Shown: positions 24,438 through 33,833 of the stretch, piece by piece | Layout: every line of letters begins with the position of its first letter | How positions within the stretch are numbered: position 1 is the stretch's first letter | Assembly (NCBI RefSeq): GCF_002954445.1 | Contig: NZ_MQWA01000001.1 | Span: forward strand, 1,196,421 to 1,260,420 | DNA from: Rubritalea profundi | Lineage (GTDB): Bacteria > Verrucomicrobiota > Verrucomicrobiia > Verrucomicrobiales > Akkermansiaceae | Direction: 5' to 3' | DNA length: 64,000 bases | Notes under the pieces: model-generated | The model's input: the letters and a program-made list of their open reading frames with translations, nothing else | Databases searched by the model: none | What the model was told of the DNA's origin: nothing | Made by a program: the position numbers and the translations under genes

Positions 24438-25352
24438 GTGAGCGACCTACACAAAGCCTTCATTCTCGGAGCCGGACTTGGCACGCGACTGCGCCCTCTA
24501 ACTGAAAAGTTACCCAAGCCCCTCATTCCATACTATCACGAGCCTCTCGTTCACCAGGCACTGGTTCATTGTATGGCAGCAGGCATCGATTCTTTTGCCA
24601 TCAACACTCACCACCTTGCAGAGGAATGGCAGCGTGCATTTCCCGATAAAAATTTTGGCTCGGCCAGCCTCGAATTCTTTAACGAACCCGTATTGCTAGA
24701 GACTGGTGGCGGCATTAAGAATATAGCTAAATGGATTGGAGCAGATCCAGTGCTCATCTATAATGGTGACATCCTTACCGATCTCGACCTGAAAAGACTA
24801 ATCGCCAGCCACAAGGCGTCTGGCAACATCGCGACACTCGCGCTCTTTTCTGATGGGCCGAATTGCAATGTAGCGGTCGAAGGAGATAAAGTCATTGACC
24901 TACGCCACGCGCGAGGACTACACGCTGGCACTCACCAGTTCACCGGAATCTACATCATCGAACCCGAGATTCTCGATCTGATCCCAGCCAATGAAAAAAC
25001 CTCAATTGTTCCCGCATTTTTAGCCTTGGCCGAACAAGGAAAGCTAGGAGCGCACATTGCAGATGGAGCGCGGTGGCAAGACCTCGGAACCCGCGAAGAA
25101 TACCTCGCCGCGCACCTAAACCCACAAGTCCCAGAACGACAGCCAGCCATCCATCCTAGCGCAAAAATCGACCCTAGCGCAGAGATTGAATCAGATTCCT
25201 GTTTCATTGGACCGAATTGTGTGATTGAAAAGGGCGTAAAACTTCGCAACACCATTGTATGGCCATCAGCAAAGGTCGCCGAACATACTGATCTCGACGG
25301 TTGTATTGTGCGTGACTATGCTGCTGGAGTCCACCAAAACGAAGATCTCTAA
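24438..25352 (+). CDS. Sugar-phosphate nucleotidyltransferase (MurU/GMPP-like) with hexapeptide tail
   Basis: The enzyme activates a sugar-1-phosphate with an NTP. The nucleotide-binding motif GAGLGTRLRPLTEKLPKPL is at residues 9-28, followed by LETGGGIKN and YNGDILTDLD (metal-binding Asp), the classical NTP_transferase core. The last 60 residues (IHPSAKIDPSAEIESDSCFIGPNCVIEKGVKL) are hexapeptide repeats of a left-handed beta-helix, absent in Pseudomonas MurU but common in mannose-1-phosphate guanylyltransferases. I start at GTG 24438 (MSDLHKAFILGAG); a TTG at 24390 would add 16 untypical residues. The next gene is a kinase of the AmgK type, so the pair may recycle N-acetylmuramate or activate another hexose. 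The sugar is not determinable here. Confidence 0.85.
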   Translation: MSDLHKAFILGAGLGTRLRPLTEKLPKPLIPYYHEPLVHQALVHCMAAGIDSFAINTHHLAEEWQRAFPDKNFGSASLEFFNEPVLLETGGGIKNIAKWIGADPVLIYNGDILTDLDLKRLIASHKASGNIATLALFSDGPNCNVAVEGDKVIDLRHARGLHAGTHQFTGIYIIEPEILDLIPANEKTSIVPAFLALAEQGKLGAHIADGARWQDLGTREEYLAAHLNPQVPERQPAIHPSAKIDPSAEIESDSCFIGPNCVIEKGVKLRNTIVWPSAKVAEHTDLDGCIVRDYAAGVHQNEDL

Positions 25353-25394
25353 ACTTAAACACAATTTAGTTTCACCTACTAAATTCCTTTCGCT

Positions 25395-26375
25395 ATGCCT
25401 ACTGACACCCTTCTCACCGCAACTCGCGCCCACCTCAAACTTGAGCCTACACACTCGGTCGTTATCGAACCAATCGTTAAAGGTGGCTCAGGCCGCACCA
25501 TCGTGCGCATTTTACCCAAAGGCTTCCCGACCTACATCGGCATCTATTACACACTTGAGCGCGCTGATAACGCTAACTACCTACCGGTTTCAGTCTTTCT
25601 AAAGAAGGCCAACCTCAACGTCCCAGAGGTACTCTACGACAATACCGGCCGTCGCTGCGCCTTGATCGAAGACCTCGGCGAAGTCGACTTGCTTTCGCTC
25701 AAAGATGAGCCTTGGGAAGTGCGCGAACCGATCTATCGCTCCGCCCTCACTCAACTCGACAAACTCTTTTACACCCGCGCGCCAAAAGACCTCGAGTTCC
25801 AGCCCTCATTCACCCCAGAGCTCTACACTTGGGAACAAGACTACTTCTACGACAACTTCGCCGAAATCTACCTTGGCATGAGCAGTGGTGAGACTGCGCT
25901 CCTGCGCAATGACCCAGCGGTCAAGAAGATGGCTAAGTCCCTCGGAGCCTCAGCCCGCCACCTCGTGCACCGCGATTTCCAGTCGCAGAACATCATTGTA
26001 AAGGACAACGAGGCCTACCTCATCGACTTCCAAGGCATGCGCCGTGGTCGCCAGGAGTACGATATAGCCTCACTTATCTTTGATCCTTACATGGAGCACT
26101 CCGCCGAAGAGCAGGAGAAGCTGCTCGACCTTTGGGAAGAAATCAGTGAGGAACGGCCGATCGATGACATTTTAAAGAAATGCGCCACTCAGCGCCTGAT
26201 GCAGGCTCTCGGAGCTTACGGCAACCTTGTCTCTAATAAAGGCGAAGAATGGTTTGAGCAACACATCCCGGCCGCTTGTCGCCTGCTTTCAGAAGTGATC
26301 AAAGGAACTGACGTGGAACATGCGATCCAACCAGTGCTCGATATCGCCAAAGTGAAATACCAAGCCTCTAATTAG
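25395..26375 (+). CDS. Aminoglycoside-phosphotransferase-fold sugar kinase (AmgK-like)
   Basis: A 326-residue APH-fold kinase. The catalytic loop HRDFQSQN (H192-R-D194...N199) and the metal-binding IDFQG are clearly present, with an early VKGGSGRTIVR segment. AmgK phosphorylates the anomeric carbon of N-acetylmuramate or N-acetylglucosamine and works with MurU, bypassing de novo UDP-MurNAc synthesis. The adjacent nucleotidyltransferase makes this the most likely assignment. An alternative is a kinase acting on another hexose in a GDP- or UDP-sugar route. The gene begins 42 bp after the nucleotidyltransferase stop, and the CHASE2-like gene follows 8 bp later. Confidence 0.82.
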   Translation: MPTDTLLTATRAHLKLEPTHSVVIEPIVKGGSGRTIVRILPKGFPTYIGIYYTLERADNANYLPVSVFLKKANLNVPEVLYDNTGRRCALIEDLGEVDLLSLKDEPWEVREPIYRSALTQLDKLFYTRAPKDLEFQPSFTPELYTWEQDYFYDNFAEIYLGMSSGETALLRNDPAVKKMAKSLGASARHLVHRDFQSQNIIVKDNEAYLIDFQGMRRGRQEYDIASLIFDPYMEHSAEEQEKLLDLWEEISEERPIDDILKKCATQRLMQALGAYGNLVSNKGEEWFEQHIPAACRLLSEVIKGTDVEHAIQPVLDIAKVKYQASN

Positions 26376-26383
26376 TCAGCGAC

Positions 26384-27661
26384 TTGTCACTCTTTCGATT
26401 AGCTCAGGCATTCATCTTACTCCTCGCATTTGCGGTGGGTATGTTCGCGCTTTTTGCATGGCAACCTGCAGGGAAGTTGATCTGGGCTGACAACCTGCTC
26501 TCGCCTGTTAAAAATGAGGCATTTGGGATTGGAGCCAAAATCGAAGATAACTCCAGCTCCGATACGAGGGATAGGGTCATCCGCGAAGTTGCTCCCCCAT
26601 CGCATTCAGCGCTCGATTATGTGGTATGTGAGATCGATGACGACCCTGAGCAAGTCAATGCCTTTGGGATCTATCACCCAGCCGACCTAGCCATCACGCT
26701 ACACAACCTCAAAGAACAAGGAGCCAAAAGGGTTTTTCTGAGCACACACCTGCACTGGCCCGCGCATGAGCCAGAAGAGAACAGCACTCTAGCCACAGCC
26801 ATGCGCGGCTTCGAAAGCGTAGTCGTCACAGCGCCATTGCGTCGCACGCTCAGTTCAGAGCCATTGCCGCCAGCATTCATGCTAGCATCGATCCCAGCAT
26901 CTGAAGTCGTGGGTGGCTCCGAGTTCTTCCCCATCGTCAACAGCCTGAGTATACCACCCTGTATCGACTTTCCACAGAACACCTTCGCTGGATTCAACGT
27001 TCTCGAGTCAGAGAAGCCTAGCGAATCACTGCCGATGTTAGCACGCTGGAATGACCGTATCGTGTTTTCCTCAGTATTATTGGGCTTAATGCAGAATAGT
27101 AAAATCACACCCGACCAACTTCTCGTTCAAGCGGGTGAATACATTCGCATAGGCAATTCAGGCAACATCATCCCGATCGATCTATTTGGCCATTTCCACC
27201 CAGACCTTAGCTTTGCCGCAAAATCACCACCCAGGACAATCACCTCTGCCCTCAGTGCTGAAGCCAGTATTATTGGCGCCACCCAGAGAAATGCCATCCT
27301 TACTGCTACTGGTAATAGGACCTCGAAATTTGAAGCCATCGGCGATCCCTACTTTAAACTATCTCAACTAGCCTACACCCCCCGAGTGTCTGGGGCCGAG
27401 ACCCTCAGCCGCCTCCCCAGCTGGCTCGAATGCATCCTCACCGCCGACATTGCCATTCTCGCAGCTTGGTTATTAGCCTACGGCCACATGCGCCGGAACA
27501 CTGCATTCCTGATCTCATTGATCGCCATCTGGCTCATTTTCCTGACCCTCTACCACATTCTCCACTACTGGAGTCCAGTTTCAGTCTACACTCTCACATT
27601 ACTCGCAGGCTGGGCGCTCAGCGCCATCCTCGCTAAACCAGCCCGCCGTGCGCTGACTTAA
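26384..27661 (+). CDS. CHASE2-like membrane protein
   Basis: A 425-residue protein with an N-terminal membrane helix (residues 5-25), a large extracytoplasmic region, and about three C-terminal helices (from residue 350: [51 protein letters not shown]). The extracytoplasmic part contains [20 protein letters not shown] and [11 protein letters not shown], which resemble the CHASE2 sensing domain. Unlike typical CHASE2 receptors it has no C-terminal kinase, cyclase or histidine-kinase module. It begins with TTG at 26384, 8 bp after the kinase stop, so it is co-transcribed with the sugar kinase pair. A role as a companion or sensor for that pair is inferred only from position. Confidence 0.62.
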   Translation: MSLFRLAQAFILLLAFAVGMFALFAWQPAGKLIWADNLLSPVKNEAFGIGAKIEDNSSSDTRDRVIREVAPPSHSALDYVVCEIDDDPEQVNAFGIYHPADLAITLHNLKEQGAKRVFLSTHLHWPAHEPEENSTLATAMRGFESVVVTAPLRRTLSSEPLPPAFMLASIPASEVVGGSEFFPIVNSLSIPPCIDFPQNTFAGFNVLESEKPSESLPMLARWNDRIVFSSVLLGLMQNSKITPDQLLVQAGEYIRIGNSGNIIPIDLFGHFHPDLSFAAKSPPRTITSALSAEASIIGATQRNAILTATGNRTSKFEAIGDPYFKLSQLAYTPRVSGAETLSRLPSWLECILTADIAILAAWLLAYGHMRRNTAFLISLIAIWLIFLTLYHILHYWSPVSVYTLTLLAGWALSAILAKPARRALT

Positions 27662-27686
27662 ATTCCCCAACTCCTCAATTCCACTC

Positions 27687-28567
27687 ATGATGTCTCTCGA
27701 AGCCTACACAGCCAAAGCCGCCACATTAATCGAAGCCCTGCCCTACCTTCAGGCTTTCCGCGGTCAGACATTTCTCATCAAAATGGGAGGCTCCGCTATG
27801 GAAAATCCAGAATTGGTCAAGAAAGTCATGCGCGACATCGTCTTTCTCGAAGTAGTTGGCGTCAACCCAGTCATCGTCACGGTGGAGGCAAAGCAATCTC
27901 AGCAGCCATGGCTGAGGCCGGCCTCAAGGCTGAATTCATCGGCGGATTCCGCGTCACTTCGCCTGAAGCAATTACCATCGTCGAAAAAACTCTCACTGAC
28001 ATCCTCAACCCAGGACTCGTGGATATGCTCCGTGAGTTCGGCGGCAAGGCTGTCGGCGTTCCCGGCACTGACGTTTTCATCGGCGAGCGCATCAAAGGCA
28101 TCAACGATGACGGCGAACACGTCGACATCGGTCGCGTCGGTCAAGTTGTCGGCTCGCAAAAAGAGCAAATGCTGGAAGCGCTCAATGCAAACATAGTGCC
28201 GGTCATTTCACCGCTCGCCTCCGAGCTCGGCACCGGTAAGCCGCTCAATGTCAATGCCGACCTCGCCGCTGCAGCACTCGCAAAAGACCTGCGTGCCGCA
28301 AAATTGATTTACCTTTCCGATGTTCCAGGCCTGATGCAAGAGCCATCCAAGCCAGAGACCCTCATCCCCTCTATCAACACAGAGCGAGCCGCCGCCCTAA
28401 TAGCTGATGGCACAATCTCCGGCGGCATGATTCCTAAAATCAACTCCGCCCTCGACGCGCTAAACAACGGAGTCGACAAAGTCCACTTCATCGACGGCCG
28501 CCAAGCCCACTCCCTCCTCCTAGAAATCTTCACCAACTCAGGAATTGGTACAGAGATTACCAAGTGA
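27687..28567 (+). pseudogene. argB: Acetylglutamate kinase (ArgB), frameshifted
   Basis: ArgB phosphorylates N-acetylglutamate, the second step of arginine biosynthesis. The first frame holds [27 protein letters not shown] (the Lys and Gly-rich phosphate loop), and breaks at VIVTVEAK. The second frame resumes [18 protein letters not shown] and continues to the end with [39 protein letters not shown] and ISGGMIPKI. One missing C near 27878 explains it: GTCAC in place of GTCCAC, restoring the conserved [11 protein letters not shown]. Total length is then about 293 residues, normal for ArgB. Because argB is normally needed for arginine prototrophy, a sequence error is as likely as a true pseudogene. 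It converges on the oxidoreductase gene. Confidence 0.88.
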
Positions 28568-28585
28568 TGCTGAGTCCGCTCTCTC

Positions 28586-28607
28586 ATTATAGGGATCAGC
28601 CTATAAT
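28586..28607. repeat. Perfect inverted repeat between convergent genes
   Basis: ATTATAGG and CCTATAAT form a perfect 8-bp stem around a 6-base loop (GATCAG), between the argB and oxidoreductase stop codons. There is no T-run on either side, so it is a weak terminator at best. Confidence 0.45.
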
Positions 28608-28621
28608 TACAGCTTTCCTAA

Positions 28622-29665
28622 CTAGACTCGCTCGACCCGTTCGAGCGAGAGCTCTGGGTCGAGGTCTGATTCTCCTAGGAGGTAGCTGGTGAAATGTTCT
28701 GCCACGCTGGGGGCTGTAATCACGCCTTTCGATCCTAGACCATTGAAGAAGCCTAGCTGCGGGCAGCTGGGGTCCAGTCCGATCACCGGTTGGCTACGGT
28801 GGATGATGGGTCTCACTCCGGCGGCGTGGCCGACCACCTCGAACGGGAGAGATGTGAGATCTGCCACTTTTTGCTCTACTTCGGCTCGTCCTTGTTTGGT
28901 GGGATTCGTGCTGAGGTCATCCCATTCATAGGTTGCTCCGGCACGCCATAAACCATCGCCTAAAGGCACCATCCAGCTATTGCGGCTGAGAATTCTATCA
29001 GAACCTAACTGATCAACTCGGACAGTCAGCATTTCACCTTTGGCACTGCGGTGCTTGAGCTGTGAGAACCGACCAGTAGCCAATCCCGCATAGCCTTGGC
29101 ATAAAATTATTTTTTGAGCGCTGATGCCATTCCAGCAGACCCCTTGCTCTGAAAGCTCTAGCGATGTTTCATCGAAGGCTTGCTCAAGATAAACTCCTTC
29201 GGCCTCAATTTTCTCACGCACCACTCTGAGGTAGGCCAAGGTATCAAGCCTACCACCGTGTGCCATTTCAAATCCCCCAAACTCAGCATGGAGTTGGTTC
29301 GGTGGGATTTCGACGACGTCTTTAGCCACCCATTCTGAGACCGATTCCGCCTTACAGCTAAACTTAGCAGCTTCCTTAGCATCGGCAAATAAGCGTAGCA
29401 CTGGATGTGGATAGAACAATTGGATTCCAGTCTCCTGTTCCAGAGTCCGGTAGTAGTCCATCGCCTCTGGCAGGTATTCTGATTGGCGCCACGCGGGGTT
29501 CATCCCTTTGCCCGCGAGAGTGGTCACGAGCCCTGCAGCCACACGGCTGGCGGCGGATGGGTCATTACTATCGACCACGGCCACGGACTTGCCACGGCGG
29601 ATGAGTGCCATAGCGAGCGCGGAGCCGGCTAGGCCTTGACCTACGATGATGAAATCTACTTCCAT
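28622..29665 (-). CDS. DAO-family FAD-dependent oxidoreductase
   Basis: A 347-residue D-amino-acid-oxidase/glycine-oxidase-fold flavoenzyme. The N-terminal dinucleotide-binding motif is DFIIVGQGLAGSALAMAL (GxGxxG), and the C-terminal FAD block is GFFNGLGSKGVITAP. AGLVTTLAGKGMNP and the middle strands match the family. The specific substrate is unknown; the fold is shared by glycine oxidase, sarcosine oxidase and the C-terminal half of MnmC. The absence of an MnmC methyltransferase half argues against MnmC itself. Gene order gives no clear clue: a small helix-turn-helix-like protein lies 21 bp upstream, and argB converges on the other side. Confidence 0.85.
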   Translation of the reverse strand: MEVDFIIVGQGLAGSALAMALIRRGKSVAVVDSNDPSAASRVAAGLVTTLAGKGMNPAWRQSEYLPEAMDYYRTLEQETGIQLFYPHPVLRLFADAKEAAKFSCKAESVSEWVAKDVVEIPPNQLHAEFGGFEMAHGGRLDTLAYLRVVREKIEAEGVYLEQAFDETSLELSEQGVCWNGISAQKIILCQGYAGLATGRFSQLKHRSAKGEMLTVRVDQLGSDRILSRNSWMVPLGDGLWRAGATYEWDDLSTNPTKQGRAEVEQKVADLTSLPFEVVGHAAGVRPIIHRSQPVIGLDPSCPQLGFFNGLGSKGVITAPSVAEHFTSYLLGESDLDPELSLERVERV

Positions 29666-29686
29666 CAGGATCTTCTCTAAGTTGAA

Positions 29687-30025
29687 TTAAGCTTCTTCGC
29701 TACCGGCTGCGATGACTTTGCGAAGCGCTTCATTTGGGTCAGCGAAGTCGGCATCATAGCCTTTGGCGTAGTTGAAGAGGTGCTTGTGCATGTACTCGAA
29801 GTACGTTTCTTTTTGCACATCGCTGAGCTTGAACCAGATAGTGACATTGAAGGCGCGATTGACCTTCTGCATCATCTTGAGTGACAAACGGCGGCCATTG
29901 CGAGCACGTTGAATTTGCTTATGCGTTAGCTGCTCAGTAGAGACAGCAACCACCTCGTTGTTGCTCATGCCCCATGCTGTCATCATAGCATCCAATGGCT
30001 GTGTTCCTAGATCTCTCTCTTCCAT
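29687..30025 (-). CDS. Small helix-turn-helix-like protein
   Basis: A 112-residue protein whose N-terminal 60 residues resemble an XRE-type helix-turn-helix: LDAMMTAWGMSNNEVVAVSTEQLTHKQIQRARNGRRLSLKMMQKV reads as four short helices, with THKQIQRARNGRR in the recognition position. The C-terminal part (YFEYMHKHLFNYAKGYDADFADP) is not recognised. It lacks a signal or membrane segment. The gene is 21 bp upstream of the oxidoreductase gene, on the same strand, and could regulate or accompany it. Function otherwise unknown; DNA binding is inferred from the pattern. Confidence 0.6.
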   Translation of the reverse strand: MEERDLGTQPLDAMMTAWGMSNNEVVAVSTEQLTHKQIQRARNGRRLSLKMMQKVNRAFNVTIWFKLSDVQKETYFEYMHKHLFNYAKGYDADFADPNEALRKVIAAGSEEA

Positions 30026-30113
30026 GCCAATCCCTTACGCTCTGAGTCCCAACTTGAACAGCCTATTCTCATTTACGACATAAATACGAATACCATTCCA
30101 TCTTCCAAATTCT

Positions 30114-30272
30114 CTACGCCTCCGGCAATCTATTCCCAAATTTATCGAGTGCTTTCTTTTCTTCGGGGCTGACTAGTTCCTCCTCCTCTTCCGCTTTTTT
30201 CTCAGGGAACATTTTATCACAGCTCACCAAAGTGAGAGTAAGGATTAGCAAAAAGTAACGAGCAAGAGCCAT
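30114..30272 (-). CDS. Very small lipoprotein (52 residues)
   Basis: A short frame that standard length cut-offs would miss. MALARYFLLILTLTLVSC gives a complete lipoprotein signal with lipobox LVSC at residues 15-18, followed by a very acidic tail (EKKAEEEEELVSPEEKKALDKF). Small outer-membrane-type lipoproteins with charged tails are common in Gram-negative bacteria. It sits 24 bp downstream of the TPR protein stop, on the same strand, and could be part of its transcript. No function is known. Confidence 0.6.
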   Translation of the reverse strand: MALARYFLLILTLTLVSCDKMFPEKKAEEEEELVSPEEKKALDKFGNRLPEA

Positions 30273-30296
30273 TGGGATAGTTGACCTCAAAAGAGG

Positions 30297-31922
30297 CTAT
30301 TGATTGAGAGAATCGAGCTCAATTTGCGCTTTTAGATAGAGCGGGCGGCGCTTTAGAGCCTTCTGAAACGATTCTTTCGCTTGGTTTTTCTTCCCCACTT
30401 TCTTTTGGTAGAGACCCATCCGGTATTCTATTGGGAAAAGAATTTCAGGAGGAAGCAGCCGCGATTCAGAGGACTGAGCTTCGATAGAGGCTTGGTACCA
30501 ATTATAAGCGAGCCCGTCTTCCTCTGAGATGTGAGCAGTAAGTTCCTTATGTAGGACAACCAGCGCGCTCAAAACTGGTAAGAAGTATGGAAACTCGTAG
30601 CTCTGGCTGACCTGCGCCTGCATTTTTTGCATATCGGACAAGATCAATGCCAGTTTTGTATGATACTTACGCGCTGTGATGACATCAGACTTTTCAACGG
30701 CATTAATGGCATTGGCGTAAAGTTTGTACGCTAACAAGATAGCACTGTAAGGGTCCATATCACGACGATTGGTCGTTGCCGGCTTAGGTAATGAATCCTT
30801 AGCCGAAAGCAATTTCCCTTGCTCTAGATGCATTTTGAATGGCATCAACTGACCACACCATTTGAGTGTGAGGGCTCCAGCGGAATACTCGCGACCACTC
30901 ACAATTTTCACTTTGAGAATTGAGGCTACTAATTCAGCAGCTACTTTGGTTTTCCCTTGAGCGTGCAGTACTGTGGCTAAAAACAACTGCGCTCTGACAA
31001 GCCCTGGGTTATCAGCAATACCCAGCTTGTTCGCTTCTTGCCATTGTTGGAAGAGTGCAATGGCTTCGCGAAAAGATTTTTCAGCTAGCTCAGCATCTCC
31101 GCTACGCCAAGCTATGAAGCCTAACAAGGACTTCCAGGTTGCAACTTTACCCTCACTCATCTGAGTGAGCTTGAGAGCGAGAGGCAGCAATTCATTTTTA
31201 AAATCTACGGCCCCGTATGGGGCCTCAGCCTGAGCCATGATCAGAAAGTTCAGAGCCATCGGGTCCTCGGGGTTTTGCTTTACTAGATCTTTGAACCGTG
31301 CGATCGCTTGCCGCTGAGTTACCCGAGGGTTTCCAAGGGCATTATAGCCACCACGTGAAAGGTAAGTCACGAGGAGCTGAGCCTGTAGATCATTGGGGTA
31401 ATTGTTGGCTAATTGTTTAAGGACGCGCAAACTATTGCCTAGGCCATTGGCTACCAACTCTGCGATAGCAACCGCGTACATCCGCTCGCTCTCAGGGTAG
31501 TAGAATTCCCCATCGGCTTTGAATTCCGCTAGAGTGAGCATTCGGTTGTAAGCTTTTGCTCGTTGTTCGTGGAATTCGTGCTGTGGACTGGTGAGAGATA
31601 GAACGATGCCAACATACGCCATCAGACACTGGGGATCAACCTGCACAGCGGTGGTGAAATGACGGTAGGCTTCAAAATCCCATGAAGCATGGATCATGGC
31701 AAACCCCTGACGCACATGTTCCTGAGCCTCAAGGCTAGAGGAAAATATCAACAACTGGGGTTCTCCAGCCTGAGGTAGCATCGCCGGCTTGGCTAGTTTT
31801 CTCACGGGTTCCGCAATCACGCCCTTCACATCAAAGGTCTCGGTCACGGTTAACTCCTTAGCCTTTTCTTGCGCCAGCACGACAACTGAGAGTGCGATCC
31901 AGTACGCCAAAATCCATTTCAT
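30297..31922 (-). CDS. Secreted TPR-type repeat protein
   Basis: A 541-residue protein starting with a signal peptide (MKWILAYWIALSVVVLAQ). I prefer the ATG at 31922 because a start 20 codons earlier would put Cys/His residues before the signal. The rest consists of repeated 34-residue-like helical pairs: FEAYRHFTTAVQVDPQCLMAYVGI, AELAEKSFREAIALFQQW and, near the C-terminus, NQAKESFQKALKRRPLYLKAQIEL match the tetratricopeptide consensus (A...A....P....). Such proteins act as scaffolds in the periplasm or on membranes. I cannot name a partner. The very small lipoprotein gene follows downstream. Confidence 0.72.
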   Translation of the reverse strand: MKWILAYWIALSVVVLAQEKAKELTVTETFDVKGVIAEPVRKLAKPAMLPQAGEPQLLIFSSSLEAQEHVRQGFAMIHASWDFEAYRHFTTAVQVDPQCLMAYVGIVLSLTSPQHEFHEQRAKAYNRMLTLAEFKADGEFYYPESERMYAVAIAELVANGLGNSLRVLKQLANNYPNDLQAQLLVTYLSRGGYNALGNPRVTQRQAIARFKDLVKQNPEDPMALNFLIMAQAEAPYGAVDFKNELLPLALKLTQMSEGKVATWKSLLGFIAWRSGDAELAEKSFREAIALFQQWQEANKLGIADNPGLVRAQLFLATVLHAQGKTKVAAELVASILKVKIVSGREYSAGALTLKWCGQLMPFKMHLEQGKLLSAKDSLPKPATTNRRDMDPYSAILLAYKLYANAINAVEKSDVITARKYHTKLALILSDMQKMQAQVSQSYEFPYFLPVLSALVVLHKELTAHISEEDGLAYNWYQASIEAQSSESRLLPPEILFPIEYRMGLYQKKVGKKNQAKESFQKALKRRPLYLKAQIELDSLNQ

Positions 31923-32151
31923 ATGGCAATGACTATTCAAGAATCTGTGGACATAGCAACTCGTAAAAAATAGCCCCTCCACTTGTTAATATACTGACAC
32001 GCATCAATATTTGTAAAATTGTGAGCTAGCTCTGAAACTAAAGGAATTCGTTTCTTTCATAGCTGCGTAGATTTACGTATTGAGTTATTAGGGCCGAATC
32101 CCAAAACATGGTGCGTAACACTATACCAGTCCAACACTCTAGATGTTCAAA

Positions 32152-33668
32152 TTATAGGTCGATGACAAATCCCCCTCGGGAAGTCACCGCTTTGGCAATG
32201 TCAATGTGTACCCAGCGTAAAGCATAACGCGCGCCCCATGAGTCGCTCACAGCAAGCTCATTGGTCTCCTCATTGTAGCCAATAATCATACAGATATGAT
32301 AATTACTTTCGTTGAGCTCAAGCCGTTTAGATACATATTCGGCTTCGAGCGAAATAGTTTTTCCCCACTGAAAAAAATCCTTCACAGAAGCTCGTTCCTT
32401 GGAGCGAACATTGGCTATGGCATTGTATTCTTCAAGACTCCTCATGCACCAAAGAATCGGTACTCCTTTGTCGATGTAGGTCTTTACTTTTCTCATTTTA
32501 AGGTCCTTCTCTAGGTCCAAGTCCTTAATTCTTCTCGCCTTGCTGCGTACAATCCTTTTACAGCTATCAGCGAGGGCTGAAGTATTTGTCCCGCCCCCAG
32601 CTGAAGTGGCTAATGTAGCGAGCAGGTACATATCAGCAGGCACTAACATATAGCGCATTGCCCGCTCAAAAGTAGCAGGAGCACAATAGCCTTTGGGTCC
32701 TTGATCGACCATAGGTATATTATCAATGAAGGTATCTCCATTATCATTTTTCTTCACATTTTTGGATACTATTTTCTTTAACTCAGAATCCTTCACAAAT
32801 GCGACTTTGCCTTCCATGTCCGCATTTTTTTTGAAACCACCAGCAGGCTCGTGTACTCACCCTCAACTTCGGACAAAAGAAATGCATGACTCTCAAGATT
32901 CCAACGCTTCACTTTACGGCGATCTTCCTTTTCCCCATAGTATTGCTTCACAGACTCACCTAAAGCGGAACTGAGAGATTCTGAAATCAGCTCAGCATCC
33001 ATTTCGATAGTTTCCTCTAATGTGTTTGGTAAGACTTTCTCTGGGTGCAACTTCTTGAAATGATTTGGGCCCATTCCTGATGTACTGCCAAAGTCACCTT
33101 TATTAGCAAATACCAATGACAGATGGCTTGTCGCCCCACCCTGGCCGCCATAGAGAGTCGCTGAATAAGGGTGCGTTCCAAGAAATTGGTAGTCCCTCGG
33201 AGGATAGTAGCGGTAGCTGCTCGATTGGTCGGTCTGTGACTCTCTAGGCCACCCCAAACGTTTAGCAACCACTCCTGCCGGCTGCTCCCACAAACCTTTG
33301 TCTCCGGTAAAAAGCGGCTGACCAAGACACCCATTCACTTTAGAATAGAGCTCTTGCTGAGCGGTCGATTTCACTTTTGCCTTTGATTTCAATGCCTTGA
33401 GGGAATCTTCAGTGAGCAAATTGGAGTCGATTGTATATTTCTTCCCATGGCGCGTGACGAATGTGATCTCGCTTCCATCAAAACTGAGAATTTCTACCGA
33501 GAGGGTCTTCTTTGATTTCTTCTGAGTGATCTCAACATATTCAGCTGAAGTGGCTGTTAAATTAGCGGACAACAACACCGCGAGAACCATTAAAAAACTA
33601 CGCGACGCGCAGCCACGAAAACTACTTCTTTTACATGAAGAAAGTGATATTTTTTTAGCCGATTTCAT
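32152..33668 (-). pseudogene. SHD1-like/C39-peptidase-like secreted protein, frameshifted at A8
   Basis: Two frames form one protein of about 500 residues. The N-terminal part has a signal peptide, an SLA1-homology-like domain (EYVEITQKKSKKTLSVEILSFDG, then KKYTIDSNLL) and a linker. The C-terminal part is a C39-like papain-type peptidase: MVDQGPKGYCAPATF with the catalytic Cys, YHICMIIGY with the His, and SDSWG. The frames meet at an A8 run (plus strand T8 at 32825-32832): with one more A the reading continues SKKNADMEGKV. The site (S-AAA-AAA) is also a typical slippage sequence, so a programmed -1 shift or slippery expression is a possibility. The stand-alone C-terminal frame would lack export. 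Confidence 0.65.
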
Positions 33669-33833
33669 TAGACACATTTCATTAGAGACGAAAGAAAGCT
33701 ATCTTAGCAAAGCAAGTCAGTCATCAAAATTCCCGCTAAAGTTATATCCTAGTAACGAGGCTAGAATAGAAGCAACAAAGCCAACGACAAGCTTTTCTCG
33801 ACAGCAACACCAAGTAGTTCTAACATTGAAGTC

